The notes below the pieces were generated by a model that did no database searches, had not been told where the DNA came from, and was given only the letters and a program-made list of their open reading frames with translations. Below, in pieces: positions 42,810-51,054 of a DNA stretch of 64,000 nt. The position numbers and the translations under genes were made by a program. The DNA lies in contig JAEZCJ010000223.1 of the NCBI GenBank assembly GCA_023433615.1, positions 51,497-115,496 of the forward strand. Direction: 5' to 3'. Positions within the stretch are counted from its first letter, which is position 1. Every line of letters begins with the position of its first letter. The stretch comes from Bacillota bacterium (GTDB taxonomy: Bacteria; Bacillota; Bacilli; Paenibacillales; Paenibacillaceae).

Positions 42810-43513
42810 GCATCGACTATCGGAACAAGAAGCTGCTCGCCGTATTCGCCCATCCGGATGACGAATCGTTCATCTGCGGCGGCACATTCGCGAAGTACGC
42901 TAGCCTTGGCGTCGACATGACGCTGGTTAGCGCGACGCGCGGCGAGATGGGCAGGCGCATGGGCAATCCGCCGTATCTCAATCGCGAGACGATGGCCGGC
43001 GCGCGGGAGTTGGAGTTGCGGCAAGCTTGCGAAGTGCTAGGGTTCCGCAAGCTGGCATTCCTCGATATCCGCGACAAGACGGTCGAATTCTACGGCGAGG
43101 ATCGGTTGACTGCGCGCGTAGAAGCGATCATTCGCGAGGAGAAGCCGGACGTGGTGCTCACGTTCCACGAGCGCTACGGCGGACATCCCGACCACTGCGC
43201 GATCGGCAAGGCGACGACGGCGGCGTTCAACCGGGCGGGGCTCGCAGGCAGTGCACTCTACTTCATTTCGTACGGCGACGCGATGGAGCGTCCCGAGCAG
43301 TTCGGGTATACGAAGCGCGATGTCATCAAGGTAGACGTAAGCGCGCATCTGAAGGCAAAGCTCGCTTCGTTCCGCGCGCATCGCTGCCAGACGGAGATCG
43401 ACGAGTGGGTATGGCAGTCGGATAAGCAAGCGCTGGCGCGGTTCGGGAAGTACGAATACTTCACGAAAGGGAACACGGCAGCGCCGACCCGGGATTACGG
43501 GGATCTGTTCTAG
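42806..43513 (+). CDS. bshB2: Bacillithiol biosynthesis deacetylase BshB2
   Basis: A 235-residue zinc-dependent deacetylase of the LmbE family. The zinc and catalytic motif AHPDDE is at residues 14-19 and a further zinc-ligand histidine is in GGHPDHCAIG. BshB enzymes deacetylate GlcNAc-malate in bacillithiol synthesis; BshB2 can also act on bacillithiol conjugates. The gene pair with yojF identifies the B2 form. Cytoplasmic. Confidence 0.92.
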   Translation: MSIDYRNKKLLAVFAHPDDESFICGGTFAKYASLGVDMTLVSATRGEMGRRMGNPPYLNRETMAGARELELRQACEVLGFRKLAFLDIRDKTVEFYGEDRLTARVEAIIREEKPDVVLTFHERYGGHPDHCAIGKATTAAFNRAGLAGSALYFISYGDAMERPEQFGYTKRDVIKVDVSAHLKAKLASFRAHRCQTEIDEWVWQSDKQALARFGKYEYFTKGNTAAPTRDYGDLF

Positions 43514-43552
43514 CAGCCCGCTGCACGGGCTGTGCGCTTGGGGGGAGTTTCG

Positions 43553-44095
43553 ATGAAGAAGAAGCCAGTCGCAGATCGGCTTCGCTGGGCTGCGGAGATT
43601 CTTAGTAAGGAGTTGAAGCCTTCCGATCGATTGCTGGAGATCGGGTGCGGCAACGGGGCATTGGTCTCATGCATCGCGCCGCATTTGCAAGAAGGCAACA
43701 TCGTGGCGATCGATCGTTCGGCAGCGATGATCGAGGCCGCCGTGAAGTTGAATGCCGAAGCAGTCGCGTCCGGCCATGCCGAATTCAAGGCGTCCGATCT
43801 GCTGCAGGCCGATGTTGATGTAAGCGGCGGCAAGTTCAACAAGGTGTATGCCGTCAATGTCAATCTGTTCTGGACGGGCGCCGCAAGAGCGGAATTGGAG
43901 TGGATCAAGGACCGGTTGCTGCCGGGCGGCGCTGTCTTCTTGTTCAATCAGCCGCCGACCGCCGACCGGATTGATCTGACCGCCGGGCGGATGAGACAGG
44001 CGCTATTGGAAGCGGGCTTGTCGGTCAGGCCGCTTCTCGCGGACCGGCGGCCGAAGGTGCCGGTCGTCTGCGTCATCGGCGACCTGCAGAATTAG
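43553..44095 (+). CDS. Class I SAM-dependent methyltransferase
   Basis: A 180-residue protein with the SAM-binding motif I LLEIGCGNGALV near residues 28-39 and motif II VAIDRS at about 52-57. Its substrate is not evident. I start at ATG 43553, five bases behind GGGGGGAG; a GTG at 43532 would add seven residues but lacks a site. It follows bshB2 by 39 bases on the same strand and may be co-transcribed. Confidence 0.88.
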   Translation: MKKKPVADRLRWAAEILSKELKPSDRLLEIGCGNGALVSCIAPHLQEGNIVAIDRSAAMIEAAVKLNAEAVASGHAEFKASDLLQADVDVSGGKFNKVYAVNVNLFWTGAARAELEWIKDRLLPGGAVFLFNQPPTADRIDLTAGRMRQALLEAGLSVRPLLADRRPKVPVVCVIGDLQN

Positions 44096-44106
44096 CGAAT
44101 AAGCGC

Positions 44107-44157
44107 GCACAGACAGACACCCGCAGGGCGAATGCCCCTGCGGGTGTCTGTCTGTGC
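44107..44157. terminator. 22-bp perfect hairpin between convergent genes
   Basis: 44107-44128 is the exact reverse complement of 44136-44157, with a seven-base loop. There is no T tract. It separates the methyltransferase gene from the convergent acyl-CoA-dehydrogenase-like gene. Confidence 0.65.
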
Positions 44158-44198
44158 GGCTAACCGCGTGCGGGCAGAACAGAGCAGTTGATCGCTAC

Positions 44199-45356
44199 TC
44201 AACGCTCGGCAAGAGCCGAGCTGGCTAACATTTGGATCACCGTGTTATCCATCGGAGGGTTGTGCAGCCCGGCCCGGACGTCGCGGTAATACCGCTCCAG
44301 CGGCCGCTTGCGCTCCAGGCTGGCTGCGCCAACGATCCGCATGGCCAGATCCACGATGCGGATCGCGCTGTTCGTGGCGACGTATTTCGCCAGTCCGAGC
44401 TCAGGCCGCAGCGAAGACCGGTTGTCCGCCTCCCGGTCCCAACGATCAGCAGCCGCATAGAGCAGGGAACGGGCGGTGCGCAGCTCGGCCTCCATCTCGC
44501 CGATCGCGTGCTGTACGGATGGGAGCGCCGCGATCGGCTCCTTCATCGTATTGGGCTGGTATGAGCGGGCAAATGCCAGCGCATAGTCGCGCGCCGCGAG
44601 CGCGATGCCCATGTAGCACGCCGGGATGTGCAGCAGCCATCCGCCGCCGTCATCGATGCCCTGTCTGCCGCCCAGCCGCATACGCGCATCTACCCAGACG
44701 CCATCCAGCACAACGTCATGGCTGCCGGTCGCCCGCATGCCGAGCGTATCCCACGTCTCCACGATCGTTACCCCGTCCGTCCGATGAATCAGAAAATCAT
44801 CCGCGCGATCCTCATCCGGCACAAAGGCCGACACGACGAAGCGGTCAAGGATCGGCGAGAGCGTGCTGAACGTCTTGCGTCCCGTAATCCGCCACCCGCC
44901 GTTATCGGCGATTGCCGTCGTCTCGGGCTTGCCTCCGCGGCTCGGACTTCCGGATGCCGCTTCGCTGGCGAACGTATTGATCATCGCGCCGTCCGTCACG
45001 ACGGCACGGCAGAGCTCGGCGAAGAGCTCCTCCGGCCATTTGCGCGTCGTGCGCAGATGCAGCATCTGCCCGATGTGCCAGCCGAATGCCAGCGCGGTCG
45101 AGCCGTCGCCGTAAGCAAGCCGCTCCTGCAGCTGGACTAGCTCATATAAGCTTGCTTCATCGCCGCCGTATGCGCGGGGCGTCGTGAGCTTCAACAATCC
45201 TGCTTCGCGCAGGTCAGCTAAATTATCGAAGGTAAATCACGCCCCCAGATCATGCGCGGCTGCCCGTTCCGCGAACCGTGCAGCCAGCCCCTCTGCCTGA
45301 AGGACGCGAGCCCGTTCTTCCTCATTGCGGATATAGGTATCGATGTATCGTGCCAT
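44199..45356 (-). pseudogene. Acyl-CoA dehydrogenase-like flavoprotein gene broken by an in-frame stop
   Basis: From ATG 45356 the frame reads a typical N terminus of the acyl-CoA dehydrogenase/DszC-like family (MARYIDTYIRNEEERARVLQ, AARFAERAAAHD). It then meets TGA at 45237-45239 and continues in the same frame with FTFDNLADLREAGLLKLTTPRAYGGDEASLYELV to the normal end. Flavin-domain landmarks follow: NGGWRITGRKTFSTLSP and GMRATGSHDVVLDGVWV. A CGA to TGA change would explain the stop. TTG codons near 45197 could in theory restart a 332-residue form, but it would lack the first helix and has no ribosome binding site. Confidence 0.82.
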
Positions 45357-45924
45357 CTATGACCGACTCCTCTCTTCTGCCATTATAGCAGTTGATCGCC
45401 GGCCTTCCCAACTTCAACGCCCGCAGCGCTTCATGATCCATTCTCTCTTCATTCGAAAGATTACTCCTATACTACAAAAGAGCGGGTTACGGACGCAATC
45501 AAGATTAATAGCTATTCGTCCTGCACGATTCGATAGTCTATTAGGCGGTATTGGCTCGCGATGCGTGGGGGATATTGATGAGATCTGCAGACGTATGTTG
45601 CGCGGAATCCACTGCTGCGTTCGACGGCAGCGCCTCGCTTCATCCGAGAGGATTCATGCCTGCCGCGTCGAACTATCGAATTAAGGAATTCATGCTAGGG
45701 AGCGCGCACGCAGTTCGGATCTGCCTGCTTGCAGGAGTCGAAGTTCGCATCACCTGACTGTAGTTCGATTCTGCCGAATTGGAGCACAGAACTGGCTATC
45801 CATGTGTGCGAAGTACCACTCTAATTCGACGAATCCGCATTATCGCATCGTCAGCGTAATCATAAGCTGCCGCAAGTCGTCTAATTCGAATTAGACAACA
45901 CGAACATGCGAGGAGTTGACCGAG
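45357..45924. other. Intergenic region, no convincing gene
   Basis: Short open frames exist but have no ribosome binding sites and no recognisable protein. From 45713 the region is a copy of a dispersed repeat. The part 45360-45700 shows nothing assignable. Confidence 0.5.
45713..45895. repeat. Dispersed intergenic repeat, copy A
   Basis: The segment matches 55670-55853 in the same orientation and order. Shared blocks include GTTCGGAT at the left end, CTGTAGT followed by CCGAATTGGAGC, then TTCG-CGAATC-GCA, and GTCG-CTA-TTC-GAATTAG at the right end. The copies differ by many substitutions. There is no coding frame in common. Confidence 0.8.
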
Positions 45925-46254
45925 ATGAAGAAAAAATGCGTGCATTACGGCTGCGATCAGCCGGTCTACTACGAGGGCGCAACCTTATGCGCGGCGCATA
46001 TTCAGCAGGAGAACGCGAGATACAAGGTTGAGGGCGATAACTTCGTAGGCAGAGTTCTGTTCTATATCGGCGTCGCGGAGATTGCGGCAAGCGTCATTCT
46101 GGCAATTGCGCTGGGCTTCCGAATCGGTGCGTATGATAGCGGATTTGCGCCGGGGACTTTCTTCCCGATCTTGATCGGCGGGATCGTGACCGGCATGCTG
46201 TTGATCGGCCTGGCAGAGGTCATCCGGTTGCTGCAGAAGATCAGCGATAAGTAG
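45925..46254 (+). CDS. Small membrane protein with N-terminal Cys/His motif
   Basis: A 109-residue protein with CVHYGC, then ALCAAH near the N terminus: four potential metal ligands (Cys4, Cys9, Cys21, His24) resembling a zinc-knuckle. Two TM segments follow at about 47-68 and 77-100. No family is recognised. ATG 45925 is nine bases behind AGGAG; the TTG at 45916 directly abuts that site and is unlikely. Confidence 0.72.
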   Translation: MKKKCVHYGCDQPVYYEGATLCAAHIQQENARYKVEGDNFVGRVLFYIGVAEIAASVILAIALGFRIGAYDSGFAPGTFFPILIGGIVTGMLLIGLAEVIRLLQKISDK

Positions 46255-46432
46255 GGGAAGGAAATCAATATGACATTAATGCCGATCTCGTTCGCAGACT
46301 CATACGCAAAGCAAGGCATGCCATCGATGTTTTACCCGATGAAGTTACGTGAATGAGCAGAGTCGATAGCAGAACGGGCATCCCACAGAGGATGCTCGTT
46401 TCTTCGAAGGGCTGTGAGGGAGGTTGAGAGCA

Positions 46433-46945
46433 TTGCACAACCAACGCATTACAATGCTGTTGTTACTAATCGCATGTTGCATAACGATGACGAGCTGCAG
46501 TACCGACTACCCTAATCAACCATATACTGGACGCCATTTGAGTATCGGTGTCATCGGTGTGCCACCTTACATAGAAGAGTCTGATAAGGTCACGTTTGTC
46601 TCCATAGACTTTGAAGATATGGTTCGTATAACGCCCGACAGGTATGACGCGATATGGATTATGAACGAACGGCTGGCAGAAGCCGCGAGCAGTAAGTACT
46701 CGAAGGTTTATTCGCGATTGGGATTTCCCGCAATCTTCATCGGCGCCAACAGCTTAACCCCATTTTTATCAGCGGAAATCGATTTTCGACCACATGCATA
46801 TGAACGAGGAACATCTTACGCAATAGGGTTCGCCAATGGCTTGCAACACGGATGGGGACTCTATAACGATGAAGTGAACGAGGAAACGATTCAATTGTTC
46901 TACGCAGAGCTCCTAAGGTTCATCGAACAAACAGATAGATTTTGA
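46433..46945 (+). CDS. Putative lipoprotein, unknown function
   Basis: A protein of about 170 residues with a hydrophobic signal and lipobox MTSC near residue 20, so probably lipid-anchored. The mature part matches no family I know. AGGGAGG (46417-46423) abuts a TTG at 46424 but has nine-base spacing to the TTG at 46433, which I take as the start. Base composition is lower in GC than the surroundings, suggesting acquisition. Confidence 0.65.
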   Translation: MHNQRITMLLLLIACCITMTSCSTDYPNQPYTGRHLSIGVIGVPPYIEESDKVTFVSIDFEDMVRITPDRYDAIWIMNERLAEAASSKYSKVYSRLGFPAIFIGANSLTPFLSAEIDFRPHAYERGTSYAIGFANGLQHGWGLYNDEVNEETIQLFYAELLRFIEQTDRF

Positions 46946-46960
46946 ATGTATGCGCGGGGC

Positions 46961-46977
46961 ATGACACGATATGTCAT
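46961..46977. promoter_or_regulatory. Inverted repeat ATGACA-N5-TGTCAT
   Basis: A perfect 6-bp inverted repeat 48 bases before the binding-protein gene. It is a possible operator for that gene; no matching regulator is known. Confidence 0.35.
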
Positions 46978-47024
46978 ACCAGTTCGATTATGATGGACGC
47001 AGGACATGAAGGGAGTGTAGGAAG

Positions 47025-48185
47025 ATGAGATTAACAGTCGCCGCAAGTGACGATAAGAATCAGGCAGTGCTTGAGCTGGCGAAAAAGCGTTTCGAGGAGA
47101 AGCACAGCGGAGCGGAGATCGAAATCGTGGCGCTGCCGAGAGAAATCATTGCACGAGCCATACAAGCGGGCAATCCCCCCGACTTGCTTGACTGGGACGG
47201 GCTTAATATCGGAAGCCTGCTTGATCGGGAGGTTGTGCGGGATCTCGCTCCGCTTATGGAAGACGGATCCTTCGACCTATCGGACTTTTATCCGTCCGCA
47301 CAGAATGCCGTATCGGATAAAGGGCGGATCGGCGCGATTCCGGTCATGGCGGAGGTGCCGGGGGTCTTCTATAACAAATCCCTGTTCGATCAGCACGGTA
47401 TCGCGTACCCGCAGCCGAATTGGACTTGGGACGATTTTGTGAAAAAAGCCCGGATGCTGAACAGTTATGATGCGGATGGCGAAGTGGTGCGCTATGGGGC
47501 GTATTTGGTTCCGAGGCTGCTTCCGGTCGAACCGCTGGCGTGGAGCCGCGGCGGTTCCTTTTTATCCGAGGATGGGAAGAAGGCCGGCGGTTATCTGGAT
47601 TCCCCGGAGACAGCGGAGACGATTCGAAGGTATCTGGAGATGTATCACCCGCTTGAAGTGACGCCGTTCGAGGATGTCGGCGCGGACACGTGGATGGCGT
47701 GTTTCAGGCAGCAGCGCATGGCGATGTACTATGATGCGAGCTGGGCGATCAAGCCGATGGGAACGGAGCACCGGGAGCGATTCGGCGTCGTCATGCCGCC
47801 GCGCATGGGAGAGGAGCCGCTCTGCAACATTGTGCAAGTCTACGGCTACGCGATCTCCGCCCAATGCCGGAATGTGCCGTTAGCTTGGGCATTCCTTCAG
47901 GAAGCCGCTTCCCCGCACACCGAATCGGGCCAAGAGTGGGCCAAGCATAATCTCGCGGTGTCGCGCACTGTGGCTGTAGCAAGCGGGCAGCAAGCCGATC
48001 CGTTGTACCGGCCATTCCTGGAGTCGCTGCAGCATGCCAAGCAGGGGGCCTTCGATGTATCGGGCCTTCGCTTGTGGGATTATTGGAACAATGACGTGTT
48101 TCAAGAATGGATTCTCCGCGAAAGCAGGATCAACGTGGAAGAACGGCTCGGCCGCATCGCCAGAGCGTACGACGACAGCCATTAG
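47025..48185 (+). CDS. Family 1 solute-binding protein-like, without signal peptide
   Basis: A 386-residue protein with the fold landmarks of sugar-type binding proteins: MRLTVAASDDKNQAVLELAKKRFEEKH at the start, AIPVMAEVPGVFYNKSLFDQHGI in the middle, and PNWTWDDFVKKARML. The usual signal peptide and lipobox are absent; the mature domain begins at the first Met, supported by GGAAG upstream. No permease genes are near. The next gene encodes a short DNA-binding protein, so a cytoplasmic sensor role is conceivable; alternatively the gene lost its export signal. Confidence 0.8.
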   Translation: MRLTVAASDDKNQAVLELAKKRFEEKHSGAEIEIVALPREIIARAIQAGNPPDLLDWDGLNIGSLLDREVVRDLAPLMEDGSFDLSDFYPSAQNAVSDKGRIGAIPVMAEVPGVFYNKSLFDQHGIAYPQPNWTWDDFVKKARMLNSYDADGEVVRYGAYLVPRLLPVEPLAWSRGGSFLSEDGKKAGGYLDSPETAETIRRYLEMYHPLEVTPFEDVGADTWMACFRQQRMAMYYDASWAIKPMGTEHRERFGVVMPPRMGEEPLCNIVQVYGYAISAQCRNVPLAWAFLQEAASPHTESGQEWAKHNLAVSRTVAVASGQQADPLYRPFLESLQHAKQGAFDVSGLRLWDYWNNDVFQEWILRESRINVEERLGRIARAYDDSH

Positions 48186-48197
48186 AAGCGAGAAGGT

Positions 48198-48581
48198 GTG
48201 GTGGACATAATGGGGAATATGCATCGGATTCTATGGTTCGACGAACAAATCCGTTATGGCAAATACCCGAACAGCGGCCATCTTGCGGAGCGGTTCGAAA
48301 TATCCGTTCGACAGGCTTGCAGGGATATCGAGTATATGACGGATTCGCTTCGCGCGCCGTTGGCGTATAACGCCAAGCGGCGTGGTTACCAGTACGCGGA
48401 TCGAACCTATGCGCTGCCCGCGCTTATGCTGACAGCGTCGGACATCCAGATGATCCGGGACATCATCAGTCATCTGGAGCATACGGCAAGCTTGTTCGGG
48501 TCGACTGCCTTTTCGGATCGAGCGGTGGGATTGCTGCAGCACATCATCTCGCAATCATCGATGGATGATCGAGTGAAATAA
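48198..48581 (+). CDS. Short HTH regulator, WYL-type N-terminal domain only
   Basis: A 127-residue protein whose first 70 residues are the winged helix found at the start of WYL-domain regulators (HRILWFDEQIRYGKYPNSGHLAERFEISVRQACRDIEYM). The rest is too short for a WYL ligand domain and ends in a helical stretch. Several starts are possible (GTG 48198, GTG 48201, ATG 48210, ATG 48219). It is 12 bases downstream of the signal-less binding protein and likely co-transcribed with it, so the pair may work together. Confidence 0.78.
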   Translation: MVDIMGNMHRILWFDEQIRYGKYPNSGHLAERFEISVRQACRDIEYMTDSLRAPLAYNAKRRGYQYADRTYALPALMLTASDIQMIRDIISHLEHTASLFGSTAFSDRAVGLLQHIISQSSMDDRVK

Positions 48582-48583
48582 TA

Positions 48584-48612
48584 GAGGCTGCCGGATTCGG
48601 CAGCCTCTTGTT
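48584..48612 (+). terminator. Terminator-like hairpin
   Basis: A perfect 10-bp stem GAGGCTGCCG/CGGCAGCCTC with a GATT loop follows the regulator stop directly. The tail TTGTTG is only moderately T-rich. Confidence 0.75.
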
Positions 48613-49004
48613 GAATGATTGGGGAAATCGCAGTCTCGCCTAGCGTGCGCATTTAGCTGCATTTCCTACCATTATTTTTGGCCGTTTTCTCCCATTCTGG
48701 GAATTAGTGTAAATAAATACCGCTAATTCGAGCGATAGAAGCATTATCGGGAAAAAGGCCGAAAATAGTTGTACTTTTTTACACTATAGACGAAAAAGGC
48801 GTAATCGCTGAAAAATAAATGTATGATTTGGCCTTATTCTTGCTTCGTGCCGCGTTGCGGCGCTAGTGTTCGATAGATGGGAAAATGATTTCGAGCGCTA
48901 TTGTTAGTCTAGCGGAGGGTAAAACATAAGTCTATAAAATTATTGCAATACCATGTAAAGTTGTTGATGACCTGGCAGGGATCCAATGCGAGTGGGGGAT
49001 TAAC
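48613..49004. other. AT-rich structured intergenic region
   Basis: No gene is visible. Two inverted pairs are interleaved. A GGCC-centred arm at 48672-48693 pairs with 48749-48768. TAGTGTAAA at 48705-48713 pairs with TTTACACTA at 48778-48786. The order left1-left2-right1-right2 would give a pseudoknot if transcribed. It may be a repeat element or an RNA; downstream of 48800 I see nothing more. Confidence 0.4.
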
Positions 49005-49988
49005 TTGGCATCTCATGAAATATTGTCTAAGGCTGCTTCATCCTACGGCTTTGATGTTGAAACTTTAACTTGGATTAGCCATACCACGAACGAAGTGTAC
49101 CGATTTGCCAAGGATGCCAAGCCATACATCTTACGACTGTCCGCGAAGCCGGCTGAGGATGCGAATAACATCGAAGCAGAGGTTCGCTGGATACGCTACT
49201 TAGCCGAGAACGGCGTGCAGGCTTCGTTGCCGATTCTAACGACGGATGGCCGATTAACCGCGATATGCAAGGACAAAGAGCATTGTGCGATTGCGACGGC
49301 ATTCGAATGGGCGCCGGGAGTCACTTTTAATCAAGCGCCGCAATTGTGGGGGCCCTCGCTGTTCAGGCAGTGGGGAGCATTGATGGGGAAGATGCATCGG
49401 CTCACGAAATCGTATACCCCCTGGGATTCCGATCGGATGAGGGCCGGTTGGAGTCCTGCGCAGATCGATAATCCTTATCTGCGTGAAGGGGATTATCGCA
49501 TTCTGCTGGATCGCTTGCGTTCTCATGAGCGCAACCTAGCGAATCTCCCTATAGACGATCGATCCTATGGGCTGATTCATCATGATTTCCACCCCTATAA
49601 CTTTCATATCGAACAGGGCAGTATGACGGTGTTCGACTTCGATGACGCAATATACGGCTGGTTCGCGCTGGATATCGGAATCGCGGCCGCGCATGCCGTC
49701 TGGTGGGGTTCACCGGAACAGGATCGACATTCCAAGCGTGCATTCGCAGAGCGGTTTATGGATGCGTTCCTAACAGGCTACTTGAAGGAGAATGCCCTGG
49801 ACCCGTTCTGGATCCAACAGATTCCCGTGTTCATGGATTACAGAAATATTAGCTCTTACTTCTGGTGGTTGAGCGGCTGGGACGGCGAAGAAGGACGGCT
49901 CTCGGAAGTCCAGAAGCGTGCGATTGCTTACGCTGCCTCGCTCATTCAGCAAGACTTGCCTTTTGATGGATGCGACATACGACTATAA
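49005..49988 (+). CDS. Aminoglycoside phosphotransferase-family (APH/choline kinase-like) protein
   Basis: A 327-residue kinase-fold protein with the Brenner catalytic loop HHDFHPYNF (about residues 190-198) and the metal-binding DFDDA about 15 residues later. Such proteins phosphorylate small molecules: aminoglycosides, homoserine or others. The SrkA/YihE-like length and WFALDIG motif do not point to a specific antibiotic. The start is TTG 49005, five bases behind TGGGGGA; there is no ATG nearby in frame. Confidence 0.85.
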   Translation: MASHEILSKAASSYGFDVETLTWISHTTNEVYRFAKDAKPYILRLSAKPAEDANNIEAEVRWIRYLAENGVQASLPILTTDGRLTAICKDKEHCAIATAFEWAPGVTFNQAPQLWGPSLFRQWGALMGKMHRLTKSYTPWDSDRMRAGWSPAQIDNPYLREGDYRILLDRLRSHERNLANLPIDDRSYGLIHHDFHPYNFHIEQGSMTVFDFDDAIYGWFALDIGIAAAHAVWWGSPEQDRHSKRAFAERFMDAFLTGYLKENALDPFWIQQIPVFMDYRNISSYFWWLSGWDGEEGRLSEVQKRAIAYAASLIQQDLPFDGCDIRL

Positions 49989-50072
49989 TCGTTGTTTCGC
50001 TTGCAATCTGATATTCGGCGTGCTTATGCTGGATGCGTTGAGCAATAATGGGGTATAGGGAGGTCCGCCGTC

Positions 50073-50459
50073 ATGGAAGCATCAATGCTCCATATACGAG
50101 CGAAGGTTGAGGAAGTAACGATTGGCTTGAAGACGGGAAACTTGCGTTCATCAACCATAAGTTGATTGAGCATCAGATTCCATGCGCAAGATTGATTGCG
50201 TTCGACAGAAGCGATTCCGGCTTTCCGACCGGTTACTTGCTCGCGGAATGTCTGCGCGGCGTAACCGCCGATCGAATTACATATAGCGGGGAATCGGGAA
50301 AGGGATTGTATGCAAAACGACAGTTCTATGCGTGATTTCGATGTCTTAGAAAACACCTTTCATGTCTGGATCGGTCTGGATCATTTGGATTATTTCTATG
50401 GTCACTCTAGGGATGATGGCACAATGCAATACGTTAAGGAAACCATCGATTTAGGGTAG
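50073..50459 (+). pseudogene. Decayed phosphotransferase-like gene fragments
   Basis: Pieces of a kinase-like protein appear in shifting frames. 50111-50335 reads DGKLAFINHKLIEHQIPCARLIAFD and GYLLAECLRGV, the N-lobe pattern of APH proteins. 50310-50459 reads a 49-codon tail with VWIGLDHLDYFYGH. Stops and frame changes separate them, and the catalytic loop is missing. It is probably a remnant of a second phosphotransferase gene. Confidence 0.6.
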
Positions 50460-50468
50460 GGGATAGCG

Positions 50469-50921
50469 ATGATGCGAGATAAAGAACTTGTAGTAAAAGT
50501 CATAGGTTTCATTATTCAGCCAAATGAATCAGGGGCGTATGATATTCTTGGCTTTTTAAGCGTACCAGGCGTGCCATATCGGTTAGTCGGCGGGAATGTA
50601 GACCGCGGGGAAAATCTCGAAGAGGCATTGGTACGAGAAATCGTCGAGGAATCAGGATTGAAGGATCTAACGATAGTAAGGAAACTTGGCATTCAGAAGT
50701 ACTATAAGGAATATATTGATGCCAATGTCGAAAGACATGATTATCTTTTGACTCCTAATCGTACCTTGCCGGAAAGTTGGGAACACACAGTAACTGGTGG
50801 CGGCGGCGATGATGGAATCGTTTTTAGATTCAAGTGGCTCAATCGAGATGAACATGAAGTAATCGATCCGGAGTTTAGGAATTGCTTAAACAAAGAATAC
50901 ATACAAGAATTGTTTAACTGA
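50469..50921 (+). CDS. Nudix hydrolase
   Basis: A 150-residue Nudix protein. The Nudix box GNVDRGENLEEALVREIVEE followed by SGL matches GX5EX7REUXEEXGU exactly (about residues 43-65), so the magnesium and catalytic residues are intact. Nudix enzymes hydrolyse nucleoside diphosphate derivatives; the substrate is not evident. Start ATG 50469 (or 50472) follows AGGGGAT. The gene is markedly AT-richer than the rest of the window, a sign of transfer. Confidence 0.9.
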   Translation: MMRDKELVVKVIGFIIQPNESGAYDILGFLSVPGVPYRLVGGNVDRGENLEEALVREIVEESGLKDLTIVRKLGIQKYYKEYIDANVERHDYLLTPNRTLPESWEHTVTGGGGDDGIVFRFKWLNRDEHEVIDPEFRNCLNKEYIQELFN

Positions 50922-51009
50922 GGCACGGGAGGAATGCAATTGTCAGTCTAAATCGCGTGTGCTGGGCTAAACAAAATGAAAAGGCATTGCTTGATGTGAA
51001 GGCAATAAT

Positions 51010-51049
51010 AACAGCCCCTGTCACTCCGGTAGGAGAGTCAGGGGCTGTG
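51010..51049 (-). terminator. Terminator of the GH43 gene
   Basis: CAGCCCCTG/CAGGGGCTG with further inner pairing forms a hairpin just past the GH43 stop. On the minus strand it is followed by TTATTATTG. Confidence 0.75.
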
Positions 51050-51054
51050 CCGTC

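Noticed and set aside
45343..45757. Short plus-strand open frames upstream of the Cys/His membrane protein
   Set aside because: No ribosome binding site, no domain, and partly inside the dispersed repeat.
50024..50356. 110-codon minus-strand frame over the decayed phosphotransferase
   Set aside because: The plus strand carries recognisable kinase fragments; the minus frame has no similarity to anything I know.
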